Below, piece by piece: positions 8,893 through 19,910 of a stretch of DNA of 64,000 nucleotides (positions within the stretch are counted from its first letter, which is position 1; each line of letters opens with the position of its first letter). Source of the DNA: Streptomyces sp. V2I9. Its GTDB lineage: Bacteria > Actinomycetota > Actinomycetes > Streptomycetales > Streptomycetaceae. The stretch covers positions 1,975,501 to 2,039,500 of the forward strand of contig NZ_JAUSZJ010000002.1 of the NCBI RefSeq assembly GCF_030817475.1, written 5' to 3'. The translations under genes and the position numbers were made by a program. The notes below the pieces were generated by a model that had not been told where the DNA came from, did no database searches, and was given only the letters and a program-made list of their open reading frames with translations.

Positions 8893-11754
8893 ATGAGCGA
8901 CGACAAGCGGGCGGCCGAGGCCCCCTGGATCCGTACCCGGCTGCGGACCGCGCCCGGTGCGGCGTCGGCCCTCGCGGTGCTGGTGCTGGTGACGGCGTTC
9001 CTCGCCGCGGCGTTCCCGCGGGCCGTGGACGCGTACGAGACGAAGGGGCTGCGCCACGACATCCTGACGGCCGCTGCGAGCCGCAGCGTCGTGGAGGTCT
9101 CCCGTCCGCAGCCCGGTCTCGAACTGCCGCAGGCGCAGCGGGAGGCCGAACTGCGCAGTGGTGAGCTGGCGCGGGTCGGCGGCAAGCTGCTCAAGGCGCT
9201 TCCCGCACCGCTGCGCGCCGACACCTCGTCGGTCGCGTACGGGGTGCGCACCACGGAGGGGGTGACGGCGACCGAGCCGTGGCTGCCGAGGCCCGACGCG
9301 ATTCCGCCGCGGCTCTCCTACGTGGCACAGTCGGGGCTGAAGGAACACGCCACCCTGGCCTCGGGCGCCTGGCCGACGACACCTCAGCAGGTGACCTCGG
9401 AATCCCGTGCGGTGCAGGGCGCGGTCACCGAGGAGACGGCGGCCGAGCTGAAGGTGAAGGTCGGCGCGACCGTCGAGCTGCTCACCGCGGCCCGGAAGCC
9501 CATCACCGTGACGATCACCGGCATCGTGGCCCCGCGCGATCCGCGCGGCAGCTACTGGTCCGCCGATCCGCTGCTGCGCTCCCCGTCCCTGGTCCCGGAC
9601 CCGGAGGCACCCTTCCCGGTGTACTACTGGACCGGCACCGTCCTGCTGGCCGAGGACGCCGGTCCCGCGCTCCTGAGCACAACCGCCGAACCCGTCCTCT
9701 ACTGGCGGATCCCGCCCGACCCGGCCGGGCTGACCGGCCCCGACGGCGCACGGCTGACGTCCGTCATCGCCTCGCTGGAGAGCGGCCCCGGACTGTTGAA
9801 GGTGCGGGAGACCGCCGGGGACACCGCGGTGTTCGCCACCGGGCTCGGCCACATCGTGGGGGCCAACGCGCGGATGCGCGACGCGATCGGCCCCGTCATC
9901 GCGGTCGCCGCCCTCGGGATCGGCTCGGTGGCCGCCGTCGTCCTGCTGATGACGGGCTCCCTGATCTCCGGCCGCCGCCGCGCCGAACTGGCCCTGATGC
10001 GTTCGCGCGGCGGCTCGCTGCGCGGCATCGGCGGCCGGCTGCTCGCGGAGACCGCGGTGACCGTCCTGCCCGCGAGCGCGCTCGGCCTGCTCCTCGCTAC
10101 GCTGCTCGTGGGCGAGGGTGAGGGCCGGTGGTGGCCGGGCGCGCCGGCGGCGGCCGGGGTCGGGCTCCTGGTGTGCGTCGCCCTGCCGCTGCGGACGACG
10201 CTCCAGCACATCCGGCCCGTCCTGGGCACACCCCGCGAGGACCTGGTGAGCGCCCGGCCGTCGCGCCGCCGCACCGTCGTCGAACTGACCCTGGTCGTGC
10301 TGGCGGCCGGCGCGGTGACGGCGCTGCGCCGGCGCGGCACGTCCACCGAGGGCGGCACCGACCTGCTGGTCAGCGCCGCGCCCGTGCTGGTCGCGCTGAT
10401 CGCGGCGCTGGTACTGGTGCGGCTCCACCCGCTGCCCCTGCGGCTCGCCGCCCGCCCCGTGGCCCGGCTGCGCGGGGCGATCGGCTTCCTCTCGCTGGCC
10501 CGCGCCGGCCGGTCCTCGGCCGGTGGGGCGCTGCCGCTGCTCGCCCTGCTGCTGGCGCTGGCCACGGCGGCGTTCGGCGGTTCGGTGATCGCGGGCATCG
10601 GGGACGCGCGGGACGGGGCGGCGATGGCGGCGGTCGGTGCGGACGCGCGGGTCAGCGGCGCGGGCGAGCGCACGACGCTCCCCGACGAGCTGGTCCGTAC
10701 GGTGAGCGGACTGGACGGCGTACGGGACGCGGCGCCGGTGCGGATCGAGTACGGCGTGGTCCTCCCGGAGGCGGCTCCCGGCGGGGCCGGGGCCACGGGC
10801 CCGGACGGCGGCGACGGGACGGGTGCCGGTACGGGCACGGCCACGGACTCCAGGACGGCGGCCCTGGTGGGGGTCGACCCCCTGTCGTACGCGCGGGCGG
10901 CCCGCGCCGCCGGGCTCCCGGACTTCCCGGCCGACCGGCTGCGAGCCACCGGCTCCACCGCCCGCCCGGCCAAGGGCGGCGAGGGCGGCTCCGAACGGGT
11001 CCTGCCGGTCATCGCCTCCCCCGGGGTGGCGGCCCGGCTGGGCAAGGAGCCGCGCGCGCTCAAGACGCTGTCCGGCGACTTCACGGTGCGGGTCGTGGGG
11101 ACCACGGAGCGCGCCGCGGCCGTCTCCCCCACCGACTTCCTGATCGTGAACTCCGCCTCCCTGGAGCGGGGCGCGCCCACCACGCTGCTCCTCGCCGGGG
11201 CGCCGGAGGCCGGAAAGCTGCGTGCGGCGGTCGCGGAGAGCGGCGAGAAGTACACCGTGAAGCTGCGTTCCGAGGAGCGCGCGCGGTATGTGGACACCCC
11301 GATGCAGGCGGGGGCCGAGCGGATCTACCTCGCGGCCGTCGCGGCGGGGGCCGGGTACGCGCTGCTGGCCGTCCTGCTGTCGCTGCTCCGGACCGCGCCG
11401 GAGCGCAAGACCCTGCTGGCGCGGCTGCGCACGATGGGGCTCACCACCGCGCAGGGCCGGCGGCTGCTGGCCTTCGAGGCGACGCCGCAGGCGCTGATGG
11501 CGGCGGGCGGCGGGCTGTTCACCGGCTGGGCGACCATCGCCCTCCTCTCCCCCGGCATCGACCTGGTGCCGCTGGCGCTCGCGGGCGTCGCCGGATCGGA
11601 CACGAGCCCCGTCACGCTGCGCACCGACCTCTGGTCGCTGGGGCTGCCCGCCGCCGGGGTGGTGGCGCTCGCCGCCGCGGTCGCCGCCGTTCAGGCCTGG
11701 TGGGCGAGCCGCCGCGGATCGATCACCGAACTCAGGGCAGGAGACTCCCGATGA
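8893..11754 (+). CDS. FtsX-like ABC exporter permease, second subunit
   Basis: The product is 953 residues and has the same general plan as the preceding gene. It has an N-terminal membrane helix (AASALAVLVLVTAFLAAAF), a large extracytoplasmic domain, a central group of helices including VIAVAALGIGSVAAVVLLM, a second extracellular domain, and C-terminal helices. It is similar in architecture but not close in sequence to its neighbour, so the two probably form a heterodimer around the shared ATPase. The ATG follows the upstream stop by one base, which implies translational coupling. The stop overlaps the ATPase start by four bases (ATGA). The substrate is unknown. Confidence 0.9.
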   Translation: MSDDKRAAEAPWIRTRLRTAPGAASALAVLVLVTAFLAAAFPRAVDAYETKGLRHDILTAAASRSVVEVSRPQPGLELPQAQREAELRSGELARVGGKLLKALPAPLRADTSSVAYGVRTTEGVTATEPWLPRPDAIPPRLSYVAQSGLKEHATLASGAWPTTPQQVTSESRAVQGAVTEETAAELKVKVGATVELLTAARKPITVTITGIVAPRDPRGSYWSADPLLRSPSLVPDPEAPFPVYYWTGTVLLAEDAGPALLSTTAEPVLYWRIPPDPAGLTGPDGARLTSVIASLESGPGLLKVRETAGDTAVFATGLGHIVGANARMRDAIGPVIAVAALGIGSVAAVVLLMTGSLISGRRRAELALMRSRGGSLRGIGGRLLAETAVTVLPASALGLLLATLLVGEGEGRWWPGAPAAAGVGLLVCVALPLRTTLQHIRPVLGTPREDLVSARPSRRRTVVELTLVVLAAGAVTALRRRGTSTEGGTDLLVSAAPVLVALIAALVLVRLHPLPLRLAARPVARLRGAIGFLSLARAGRSSAGGALPLLALLLALATAAFGGSVIAGIGDARDGAAMAAVGADARVSGAGERTTLPDELVRTVSGLDGVRDAAPVRIEYGVVLPEAAPGGAGATGPDGGDGTGAGTGTATDSRTAALVGVDPLSYARAARAAGLPDFPADRLRATGSTARPAKGGEGGSERVLPVIASPGVAARLGKEPRALKTLSGDFTVRVVGTTERAAAVSPTDFLIVNSASLERGAPTTLLLAGAPEAGKLRAAVAESGEKYTVKLRSEERARYVDTPMQAGAERIYLAAVAAGAGYALLAVLLSLLRTAPERKTLLARLRTMGLTTAQGRRLLAFEATPQALMAAGGGLFTGWATIALLSPGIDLVPLALAGVAGSDTSPVTLRTDLWSLGLPAAGVVALAAAVAAVQAWWASRRGSITELRAGDSR

Positions 11755-12779
11755 CCTCGTCCACCGAGACGGCAGGCACGGCCCGCGCGGCCGGAACGAC
11801 GCTGGCGGAGCTGGAGCGGCGGGCCGCGGCCCGCCGGGACCGCCCGTCCTACGGACACGACGCGCTGATCGCCTGCGACCGCGTGGTGCGGATCTTCACC
11901 ACGGACGGGGTGGAGGTGCAGGCGCTCCAGGGTCTCGATCTGCTGGTCCAGGAGGGCGAGTTGATGGCCCTGGTGGGGGCGTCGGGCAGTGGGAAGTCGA
12001 CGCTGATGAACATCCTGGCGGGCCTGGACGTGCCGACCGCCGGCTCGGCGAAGGTCGCGGGCTGCGATCTGCTGTCGATGGGCCCGAAGGAACGGCTGCG
12101 CTACCGCCGGGACGTGGTCGGCTTCGTCTGGCAGCAGACCGCCCGCAACCTGCTCCCGTACCTCACGGCGATCCAGAACATCACCCTGCCCATGCAGTTG
12201 CGCGGTGGCGGCGGCAAGCGCGAACGGGCCGCCCGCGCCGAGTCGTTGCTCGCCATGCTCGACATCGAGCAGTGCCGCGACCGGCGGCCCCAGCAGCTGT
12301 CCGGCGGTCAGCAGCAGCGGGTGGCGATCGCGGTGGCGCTGGCCAACTCCCCGTCCGTCCTGCTGGCGGACGAGCCGACCGGTGAGCTGGACTCGGCCAC
12401 CGGGGAGCAGGTCTTCGCCGCGTTCCGGCGTGCCAACGAGGAGTTGGGCACCTCGATCGTGATCGTCACCCACGACCAGGCGGTCGCGGACGAGGTGCGG
12501 CGTACGGTCGCCATCCGCGACGGCCGTACGTCCTCCGAGGTGCTGCGCCGCACGGAGGTGGACGCGGCGACGGGCCAGGAGTCGCAGGTGGCCCGCGAGT
12601 ACGCGATGCTCGACCGGGCGGGGCGGCTCCAGCTGCCCGCGGACCACACGCGGGCGCTGGGCATGGAGCACCGGGTGCTGCTGGAGCTGGAGCAGGACCA
12701 CATCGGCGTCTGGCCGGACACCCACGGAGCCGGGAAGAAGCCGGACGGGCCCGCGCAGGAGGCGTCGCCCACGAAGTGA
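11751..12779 (+). CDS. ABC transporter ATP-binding protein (MacB/LolD-type)
   Basis: The product has 342 residues. All nucleotide-binding motifs are intact: Walker A GASGSGKST with Lys82, a Q-loop in FVWQQTARNL, the signature LSGGQQQRVAIAVAL, Walker B VLLADEPTGELDS and an H-switch in IVIVTHD. The pattern, with EPTGELDS after Walker B, is typical of ATPases that power FtsX-type permeases. An N-terminal extension of about 45 residues and a C-terminal tail of about 80 residues are additions to the usual ~230-residue core. It is the last gene of the three-gene operon and its ATG overlaps the permease stop. It should drive the two permeases at the inner face of the membrane. Confidence 0.93.
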   Translation: MTSSTETAGTARAAGTTLAELERRAAARRDRPSYGHDALIACDRVVRIFTTDGVEVQALQGLDLLVQEGELMALVGASGSGKSTLMNILAGLDVPTAGSAKVAGCDLLSMGPKERLRYRRDVVGFVWQQTARNLLPYLTAIQNITLPMQLRGGGGKRERAARAESLLAMLDIEQCRDRRPQQLSGGQQQRVAIAVALANSPSVLLADEPTGELDSATGEQVFAAFRRANEELGTSIVIVTHDQAVADEVRRTVAIRDGRTSSEVLRRTEVDAATGQESQVAREYAMLDRAGRLQLPADHTRALGMEHRVLLELEQDHIGVWPDTHGAGKKPDGPAQEASPTK

Positions 12780-12878
12780 CGTCGGGCGCGGCTGCCTCGA
12801 TCCCGCCCGGCTGCCTCAGCGGCGCCGGACCGCCTCGGCGCATCCGTCCCCCGGCCGCGCGGTGCTGCCCGGCCCGCG

Positions 12879-13595
12879 TCAGCCGCGTCCGACCGAGAGG
12901 CTGAGTCCGCCGGGGCCGCCCAGTCCGCCGACCGGGTCGCGGCGCAGGGCGATCGAGCCGAACGGCGTCCGCAGCCGCAGCCAGCCGCCCGCCGAGAGCA
13001 GCGAGACGGGGAAGTCCGGGTCGGGGCGGAGGAAGCCGAGGGACTGGGCGGCGTGCACGGCGCGCAGGGGCAGCCCGGTGGCGCCGACCTGCCGGGACCA
13101 GATCTCGCGGCCCATGCGGTCCCGTTCGGCGCGGGTGCGCAGCTCGTCGGGGAGCGCCTCGTCCCGGCGGCGGAATTCGGCGACGGCCAGATCGAGCGCG
13201 GTGCGCAGGGCGTCGGGCCGGGGCAGACCGGCCACCTCCCGCCAGGGCCCCCGAGGCGGCAGGACGCCGGTCCAGGGCGGCCCGGTGACGGGTGCGGGCA
13301 GCGCACCGCCGCCCGTACCGCCCGCGCCCTCCGTACCGGGGGCGTCCAGGGACTCCAGCAGCTCGCCGGCCGACACCGTGACGTCGAGCGTCGCGGGGCC
13401 GGCCAGGCGGGCCGCACGGATGGCGAGGACCTCGAAGGACGGCGGACGGCCGAACACGGCGAGCGCGTCGCCGCCGCCCGCCTGCAACCGGACCGCCGCG
13501 GCCCGGTCGTAGTGGAGCAGCCGGCCGAGGAAGGCGGCGAGATCCGCCGCCTCCCCCGCGTCGGCGAACCGCAGCGACTGCACGGGCACGGTCAT
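12879..13595 (-). CDS. Conserved hypothetical protein coupled to a thioesterase
   Basis: The predicted product has 238 residues. I do not recognise a named domain. The sequence is soluble, with no signal peptide or membrane helix. It begins with MTVPVQSLRFADAGEAADLAAF and ends with a Gly-rich tail (GGLGGPGGLSLSVGRG). The N-terminal half contains regularly spaced Leu/Ala helices, and the middle has a Gly/Pro-rich loop. The ATG overlaps the thioesterase stop by four bases (ATGA), so the two are translationally coupled and probably act together. The longer open frame upstream overlaps the thioesterase coding region and was rejected. It is the last gene of the leftward ettA-thioesterase set and is convergent with the ABC ATPase gene. 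Confidence 0.72.
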   Translation of the reverse strand: MTVPVQSLRFADAGEAADLAAFLGRLLHYDRAAAVRLQAGGGDALAVFGRPPSFEVLAIRAARLAGPATLDVTVSAGELLESLDAPGTEGAGGTGGGALPAPVTGPPWTGVLPPRGPWREVAGLPRPDALRTALDLAVAEFRRRDEALPDELRTRAERDRMGREIWSRQVGATGLPLRAVHAAQSLGFLRPDPDFPVSLLSAGGWLRLRTPFGSIALRRDPVGGLGGPGGLSLSVGRG

Positions 13596-14014
13596 GCCGC
13601 GGCGGGCTCCTCTGCCAGGTACTGCTGGAGGAAGAACTTCTCCTCCGCGGTGATCCGCCGGGGCCGTCCGGCGGCCAGGTCGTACGGCACGACGACGGTC
13701 GAGGCGCGTACGTACACCTGGTCGGCGTCCTTGACCTCGTAGGCGATCGTCAGCGACGCGGCGCCGATCTTCGTGACCCAGGACTCCACGGTCACCGGCT
13801 CGTGCCGGTGGACCAGCGGCCGTACGTAGTCGATCTCGTGACGGGCCACGACGGACCCGCCCGAGAACGACGGCGAACCGTCCCCGGGCGCCAGCCGGAA
13901 CATGAAGTCGATGCGCGCCTCCTCCAGGTAGCGGAGGAAGACCACGTTGTTGACGTGGCCGAAGGCGTCCATGTCCGACCAGCGCAGGGGGCAGCTGTAC
14001 AGGTGACGAGCCAA
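13592..14014 (-). CDS. Acyl-CoA thioesterase, hotdog fold (4HBT family)
   Basis: The product is 140 residues, the normal length for a single hotdog domain. The active-site signature WSDMDAFGHVNNVVFLRYLEE contains the Asp and the HVNN helix typical of 4-hydroxybenzoyl-CoA/YbgC-type thioesterases, which hydrolyse acyl-CoA thioesters in the cytoplasm. The TTG at 14014 is chosen because it lies just after the EttA stop, has GAGG upstream and gives the expected length. The longer frame to 14134 would overlap ettA by over 100 bases. It is coupled to the downstream unknown gene by a four-base overlap. The acyl substrate cannot be read from sequence. Confidence 0.9.
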   Translation of the reverse strand: MARHLYSCPLRWSDMDAFGHVNNVVFLRYLEEARIDFMFRLAPGDGSPSFSGGSVVARHEIDYVRPLVHRHEPVTVESWVTKIGAASLTIAYEVKDADQVYVRASTVVVPYDLAAGRPRRITAEEKFFLQQYLAEEPAAA

Positions 14015-14019
14015 GACGA

Positions 14020-15684
<1,665 letters not shown>

Positions 15685-15734
15685 GAGAAACCGTCCGGCA
15701 GCAATAGAGGTGTGGGCAGATACATCCATCTTGC

Positions 15735-15780
15735 CTGACACCGGCCCCCGGACGGAAACCCGTCCGGGGGCCGGTGTCAG
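15735..15780. terminator. Long perfect hairpin terminator
   Basis: A perfect 21-bp stem with the four-base loop AAAC lies between the surface-protein stop (15810, leftward) and the ettA start (15684). It should end transcription of the surface-protein gene and insulate ettA. Confidence 0.88.
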
Positions 15781-15809
15781 GGCGCGGGTGGTTCCCCGGA
15801 TCCCGAAGG

Positions 15810-17288
15810 TCACTCACCGTCGGTGTGCGGCTGCTTCCGGCGGAGCAGGAAGACCGCGCCGCCGCCCACGACGAGCAGGCCGATGGCGACGGCGGCGACC
15901 ATCGAGGTGGCGCTGGACCCGCCCGTCGCGGCGAGGTCGCCCTCCAGCCCGGACGTGCCCGACCCGGTCGTGGCGGGGACGGACCGCTGGGCGCTCCGGG
16001 TGCCGATGCCGTTGCCCGCGCCCTCCTCCTCCAGGACGCTGCCACTGGTGGCGCAGTCGAGCACCCCGGTGAAGGTATGGCTGAACCCGGCGGGCCCGGT
16101 GATGGTGACGTCGTACGCCTGGTCCTCGGCGACCGGGACCGTCACCGTGCGGGTCTCCCCGGCGGCGACGGTGTGCTCGGCCCCGGCCAGCTCGAAGGTG
16201 TACGGCTCGTCGCCCCGGTTGGCGGCGGTGACGTCCACCCCGCCCTCGGCGCAGTTCTTCCGCGCGGTCAGCGCGGGGGCGGCGCCGGTCTCGGCCCAGG
16301 TGGCGGTGGCGCGGGCGGAGACCGTGGATTCGCTGGAGCCGGCCAGGATCTGGGTCTGGGTGCGGCCGGCCCCGGCGAAGGCCCGGCCGACCGGCACGGA
16401 GGTGGTGGCCTGGACGCCCAGGGAGGCGGTGCCGTCGGGGGTGTCCTTCGCCACGTCGAAGTAGAGCCGGTCCCCGTCCTCGGCGTCGGTGACGGGGGCG
16501 CCCTTCTCGTCGGTGATCCGGACGCCGCCGGCCGACGCGTCGGCCGGCGGCGCCACCGAGACCTGGTCCGCGTCGGTGCGGACGGTCACGGGGCCGAGCC
16601 GCTCACCGGACCGGCCGGAGACGGCCGCCGGCTCCAGGGTCAGCGAGGGCCGGGGCTCCTTCACCGCACGCGCGCGGCGGTGCAGCCAGTCGGCGAGCTT
16701 CTCCGCCTGCTTGTCCGAGGCGGTGACGTCGGCGTCGTCCGAGTAGCGCCAGATGGCGACCTGGGTCCCGGCGGCGGCGGTCCGCTCGGTCAGCGGGCCC
16801 GTGCCCGCCGCCTCCGCGAGCGCGGCGAGGTCGTCGACGCGCGGGTAGGAGTGCTGGAGGATCCAGCGGATCTTCCCCGCGTCCCGGTTGCTGTTGAGCG
16901 AGGTCTCGGCCCAGGGGGTCTCCAGGTACTTCGCCTGGTCCTGGGTGGGGTTGTGGAGGTCGATGCAGTAGGTCTTGAGTTTGCCGCCGCCGTCCACGGT
17001 CATCTCGAAGAGCCCGGCGGGGATCTGCTGGGTCCGGTCGGGTGCGCCGTTCTTCCCCTCGACGCGGAGCACCGCACTGTCGAAGGTCTTCAGCCCGTCG
17101 AGCACCGCCGCCGCACCACCGTGGTGGCGGCCCGGTTCGTCGGCCGCGGCGGGTCCCGCGCCCACGAGCGCGGTCGCCGCGACGAGACCGGAGAGCAGCA
17201 GCGCGGTGGCCGGGCGGCGGATTCCGCGGCCGGGGGGCGCCCCTGTCGTACCGGACGGCGTGGCGGACCCTGAAGACGCAGAAAACAC
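15810..17288 (-). CDS. Cys-Gln thioester-domain (TQXA) surface protein with sortase signal
   Basis: The predicted product has 492 residues and is exported. An N-terminal signal peptide (RRPATALLLSGLVAATALVG...AAA) is followed by a thioester domain whose Cys lies in TYCIDLHN and whose Gln lies in the TQVAIW (TQXA) motif. In this family the two form an internal thioester used for covalent attachment to surfaces. Two Ig-like beta domains follow. The C-terminus has LAATGG, a hydrophobic helix (MVAAVAIGLLVVGGGAVFLL) and RRKQ. This is an LAXTG-type cell-wall anchoring signal, as used by class E sortases of high-GC Gram-positives. GTG 17288 has GGAGGGG six bases upstream. It is a single gene between the SSB gene and the terminator. 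No sortase gene is seen nearby. Confidence 0.92.
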   Translation of the reverse strand: MFSASSGSATPSGTTGAPPGRGIRRPATALLLSGLVAATALVGAGPAAADEPGRHHGGAAAVLDGLKTFDSAVLRVEGKNGAPDRTQQIPAGLFEMTVDGGGKLKTYCIDLHNPTQDQAKYLETPWAETSLNSNRDAGKIRWILQHSYPRVDDLAALAEAAGTGPLTERTAAAGTQVAIWRYSDDADVTASDKQAEKLADWLHRRARAVKEPRPSLTLEPAAVSGRSGERLGPVTVRTDADQVSVAPPADASAGGVRITDEKGAPVTDAEDGDRLYFDVAKDTPDGTASLGVQATTSVPVGRAFAGAGRTQTQILAGSSESTVSARATATWAETGAAPALTARKNCAEGGVDVTAANRGDEPYTFELAGAEHTVAAGETRTVTVPVAEDQAYDVTITGPAGFSHTFTGVLDCATSGSVLEEEGAGNGIGTRSAQRSVPATTGSGTSGLEGDLAATGGSSATSMVAAVAIGLLVVGGGAVFLLRRKQPHTDGE

Positions 17289-17474
17289 AGAATTCCCCTC
17301 CGGGCGAGACCCTGGCGCGTGGTGCGCGTGTGGGGAATGCCTCGCCAGCAGACCCAAGTGACCCGTGAGCACTGGAATCCTAAAGAACGGGCGAAGGTGG
17401 GTCCCCCGTACCGCCCTTCGCCAACCATTCCGAATCGGAATCGTTATCGCGGGATGGTTCCCGTAACAGCCATT
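17289..17474 (-). promoter_or_regulatory. Upstream region of the surface-protein gene, with a 15-bp palindrome
   Basis: This 186-base spacer must hold the promoter of the thioester surface gene. It contains a perfect palindrome, ATTCCGAATCGGAAT, at 17427-17441, flanked by AACCAT and ATGGTT in inverted orientation. This is a candidate operator in an otherwise GC-rich spacer. No clear -35/-10 pair is assigned. Confidence 0.4.
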
Positions 17475-17936
17475 TCAAGACACCGCGGCCATGGCGACGG
17501 CGGGTTCCCGCTGATTCGGCGCACCTTTCGCGTCGCCCTCGGTGATGCGTTCCGGACGCTCCGTCAGATCGCCTTCCGCTCGCACCGTCCGGCGGAAGGC
17601 GGTCGTGCCCCGGCTCAGGTCGTGGCCGACGGCGACGGCTTCGACATCGACGAACGTGCGCCGCTGACCGGCCTGTTCCTCCTCACGGACCTTCAACCGG
17701 CCATGCACGACCAGCGGTTCCCCGACCGAAACGGAACCGGCCAGATTGGCGGCGAGCGTCCGCCACGACCAGACGGTGTAGAAGCTGGTGCGGCCGTCCG
17801 CCCAGAGTTGTTTCCCGCGGTCCCAGCGGCGCGGAGTGACGGCGAAACGGAATCGCGCCATTCCTCCGGTGGCCGTCTCCCGGAACTCCACCGCGGTCGC
17901 GGCGTTACCCACCAGGGTCACCAAGGTCTCGTTCAT
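17475..17936 (-). CDS. ssbB: Single-stranded DNA-binding protein, SsbB-type
   Basis: The product is 153 residues with one OB fold. The N-terminus MNETLVTLVGNAAT, strand ARFRFAVTPR and the FYTVWSWRTLAANL segment match bacterial SSB. It ends in EPAVAMAAVS and lacks the acidic DDDIPF tip that housekeeping SSB uses to recruit partners. This is the mark of the second SSB of Streptomyces, which is tied to chromosome segregation during sporulation. Start ATG 17936 follows a GGGGGCGGG purine run; the longer frame to 18044 lacks homologous sequence. It lies alone between the GTPase operon and the surface-protein gene. The paralogue assignment rests on the missing tip and the sequence pattern. Confidence 0.88.
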   Translation of the reverse strand: MNETLVTLVGNAATAVEFRETATGGMARFRFAVTPRRWDRGKQLWADGRTSFYTVWSWRTLAANLAGSVSVGEPLVVHGRLKVREEEQAGQRRTFVDVEAVAVGHDLSRGTTAFRRTVRAEGDLTERPERITEGDAKGAPNQREPAVAMAAVS

Positions 17937-18059
17937 ATCCCGCCCCCGCATTCCTTGTCGCACGGCGTGGCATCGCTCCGCCCGGCGTCGGACCGACGCC
18001 GGGCCGCGCCGGTTGCTCCATGGTGGACGCGGGACGGGAATCACGTCGGGGGCTGTGGA

Positions 18060-19910
18060 CTACCGGCCGGTTGTGGAAAACTCCGTCACCGTCACGTACC
18101 GCTCACGCACTTCCCGGTAGCGGGCGAGCTCGGCCGAGACCGGGTCCAGGACCCTGGCCCGGCCGCATCCGGCCGCCGCCTCGCGCAGCCGCCGCTCGGC
18201 GTCCTGCCCGTACCGCCGGGCCGGGCCCCGGATCGCGGCGGCGCAGGCCCACTCCACCAGCGGGCCGCCGACGACCCCGGCCAGCATGATGAGGGCGGGG
18301 ACGATGAGCCCCGGCTCCAGGACGCCGATGATCTGGCCGACCAGCCACAGGCCGCCGAAGATCTGCAGGAGCGTCATCGACGCCTGCGCCAGCACGGCGG
18401 CCGGCCACCACTTGGGCCGGGGCGGCTTGGCCGGCCGTCCACCGGGCGGAGCCCCGGCGGCGGTGTCCTGCCCCGCCTCCGTCCGGCCGCCCCGCTTGGC
18501 CGCACCGGGGGCCCCGGCCTTGACCGCCAGTTCGTCCAGCGCCTCGGGCAGCCCCTGCGCCCCGGTGAACGCGGCTTCGCGGACCGCCTGCGCCCAGGGG
18601 CCGGGCAGCCCGTCCGCCGCGTCGTCCGCGACGATCCGTACCGCCTGCTCGACCCGCTGCCGGGCCGTCAGCTCCTCCTCGGGCGGGGTGAGCGCCTGGC
18701 CCATCCGGTCCAGGCTGCCGGGCAGGCCCCGGTTCTCGTACCAGCGCCAGAGCCGCAGCCACGGCGTCCCGCAGGCCCGGCTCGCGTTCCTGCGCCACTC
18801 CCGCTCGGCGGCCTGCCCGGCGGCGGCCGCGCCGACCGCCTCGGCCAGCCGGTCGGTGAACGCGTCACGGGCCCGCTCGCCGAGGCCGGGCCGCCCGTCG
18901 GCCACGTACACCGGGCGCAGCCGGGCCGCCGCCGCGTCGATGTCGGCGGAGAGGCGGCGGGTGGCGGCGGTGCGGTCCTGGACGAAGCGGCCGATGAGTT
19001 CGCGGAGTTCGGGCACGCCGTCGCCGGTGAGCGCGGACAGGGACATGACCGTGGCGCCGGGTTCGCCGTGCTCGCCCAGCGCGATCCCGTCCTCGTCGAG
19101 GAGGCGGCGCAGGTCGTCGAGGACGAGGTCGGCGGCCTCGCCGGGCAGCCGGTCGGTCTGGTTGAGGACGACGAAGGTGACCTCGGCGTGTCCGGCGAGC
19201 GGGCGCAGATAGCGTTCGTGGAGGGCGGCGTCGGCGTACTTCTCCGGGTCGACGACCCAGATCACCGCGTCGACCAGGGCCAGGACCCGGTCCACCTGCT
19301 CGCGGTGTTCGGTGGCGGCCGAGTCGTGGTCGGGCAGGTCGACCAGGACGAGCCCCTGCAACGTCTCGTCGGAGGCGGTGGGACCGGGGTGGGGCCTGCG
19401 GCGCAGCCGGCCGGGGACGGCGAGGCGGTCCAGCAGCCCTGCGGCCCCGTCGGTCCAGCTGCACGCGATGGGCTGGGAGGTGGTGGGGCGGCGCAGCCCG
19501 GTGTCGGAGATCGGGGCCCCGGCGAGCGCGTTGAACAGGGTCGATTTACCGCTGCCGGTGGCGCCCGCGAGGGCGATGACCGTGTGCCGGGAGGAGAGCC
19601 GCTGCCGCGCCGCCGCCTCGTCGAGCACGCGTCCCGCTTCGGCGAGGGTGTCCCGGTCGAGCCGGGCACGGGAGAGCCCGACGAGTTCGCGCAGGGCGTC
19701 GAGCCGGGTGGGCAGCGGCCCGTCGGCGGGGGCGTACGCCTCCACCTGCGGGTCCGCGTCGTCCTCGGCGGCCGTACGAGGGGCGGGTCCGGCGGCCTCA
19801 CGGGGCTCGGCCGCCGCCGCGCGCCGGGCGATGAGTCCGTCGTCCCAGCGTCCGTCCGGCTTCCGGGTGCCGCTGTCGTTGCCCTGGTCCTCGTCCGTGA
19901 CGGCAGTCAT
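18060..19910 (-). CDS. Membrane-associated dynamin-like/YfjP-type GTPase, second of a pair
   Basis: The predicted product has 616 residues. The G-domain has a P-loop [16 protein letters not shown], a switch with PTTSQP, G3 LVDLPDHDS and G4 VLNQTD. Two or more hydrophobic helices near residues 500-560 ([21 protein letters not shown] and [20 protein letters not shown]) suggest insertion in or near the membrane, as in bacterial dynamin-like proteins. The ATG overlaps the stop of the partner GTPase by four bases, so the two are made together and probably act as a heteromer. Bacterial dynamin pairs of this kind have been linked to membrane remodelling, and in Streptomyces such proteins act in sporulation septation. 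Whether this pair is that set cannot be settled here. Confidence 0.85.
   Translation of the reverse strand: MTAVTDEDQGNDSGTRKPDGRWDDGLIARRAAAAEPREAAGPAPRTAAEDDADPQVEAYAPADGPLPTRLDALRELVGLSRARLDRDTLAEAGRVLDEAAARQRLSSRHTVIALAGATGSGKSTLFNALAGAPISDTGLRRPTTSQPIACSWTDGAAGLLDRLAVPGRLRRRPHPGPTASDETLQGLVLVDLPDHDSAATEHREQVDRVLALVDAVIWVVDPEKYADAALHERYLRPLAGHAEVTFVVLNQTDRLPGEAADLVLDDLRRLLDEDGIALGEHGEPGATVMSLSALTGDGVPELRELIGRFVQDRTAATRRLSADIDAAAARLRPVYVADGRPGLGERARDAFTDRLAEAVGAAAAGQAAEREWRRNASRACGTPWLRLWRWYENRGLPGSLDRMGQALTPPEEELTARQRVEQAVRIVADDAADGLPGPWAQAVREAAFTGAQGLPEALDELAVKAGAPGAAKRGGRTEAGQDTAAGAPPGGRPAKPPRPKWWPAAVLAQASMTLLQIFGGLWLVGQIIGVLEPGLIVPALIMLAGVVGGPLVEWACAAAIRGPARRYGQDAERRLREAAAGCGRARVLDPVSAELARYREVRERYVTVTEFSTTGR

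Noticed and set aside
5514..9254. Very long antisense open frames opposite the FtsX permeases and, likewise, at 35835-40718 and 15774-17273
   Set aside because: They are Arg/Gly/Pro/Ala-rich artefacts of high GC content at third codon positions. None shows a recognisable domain, and each lies opposite a clear gene.
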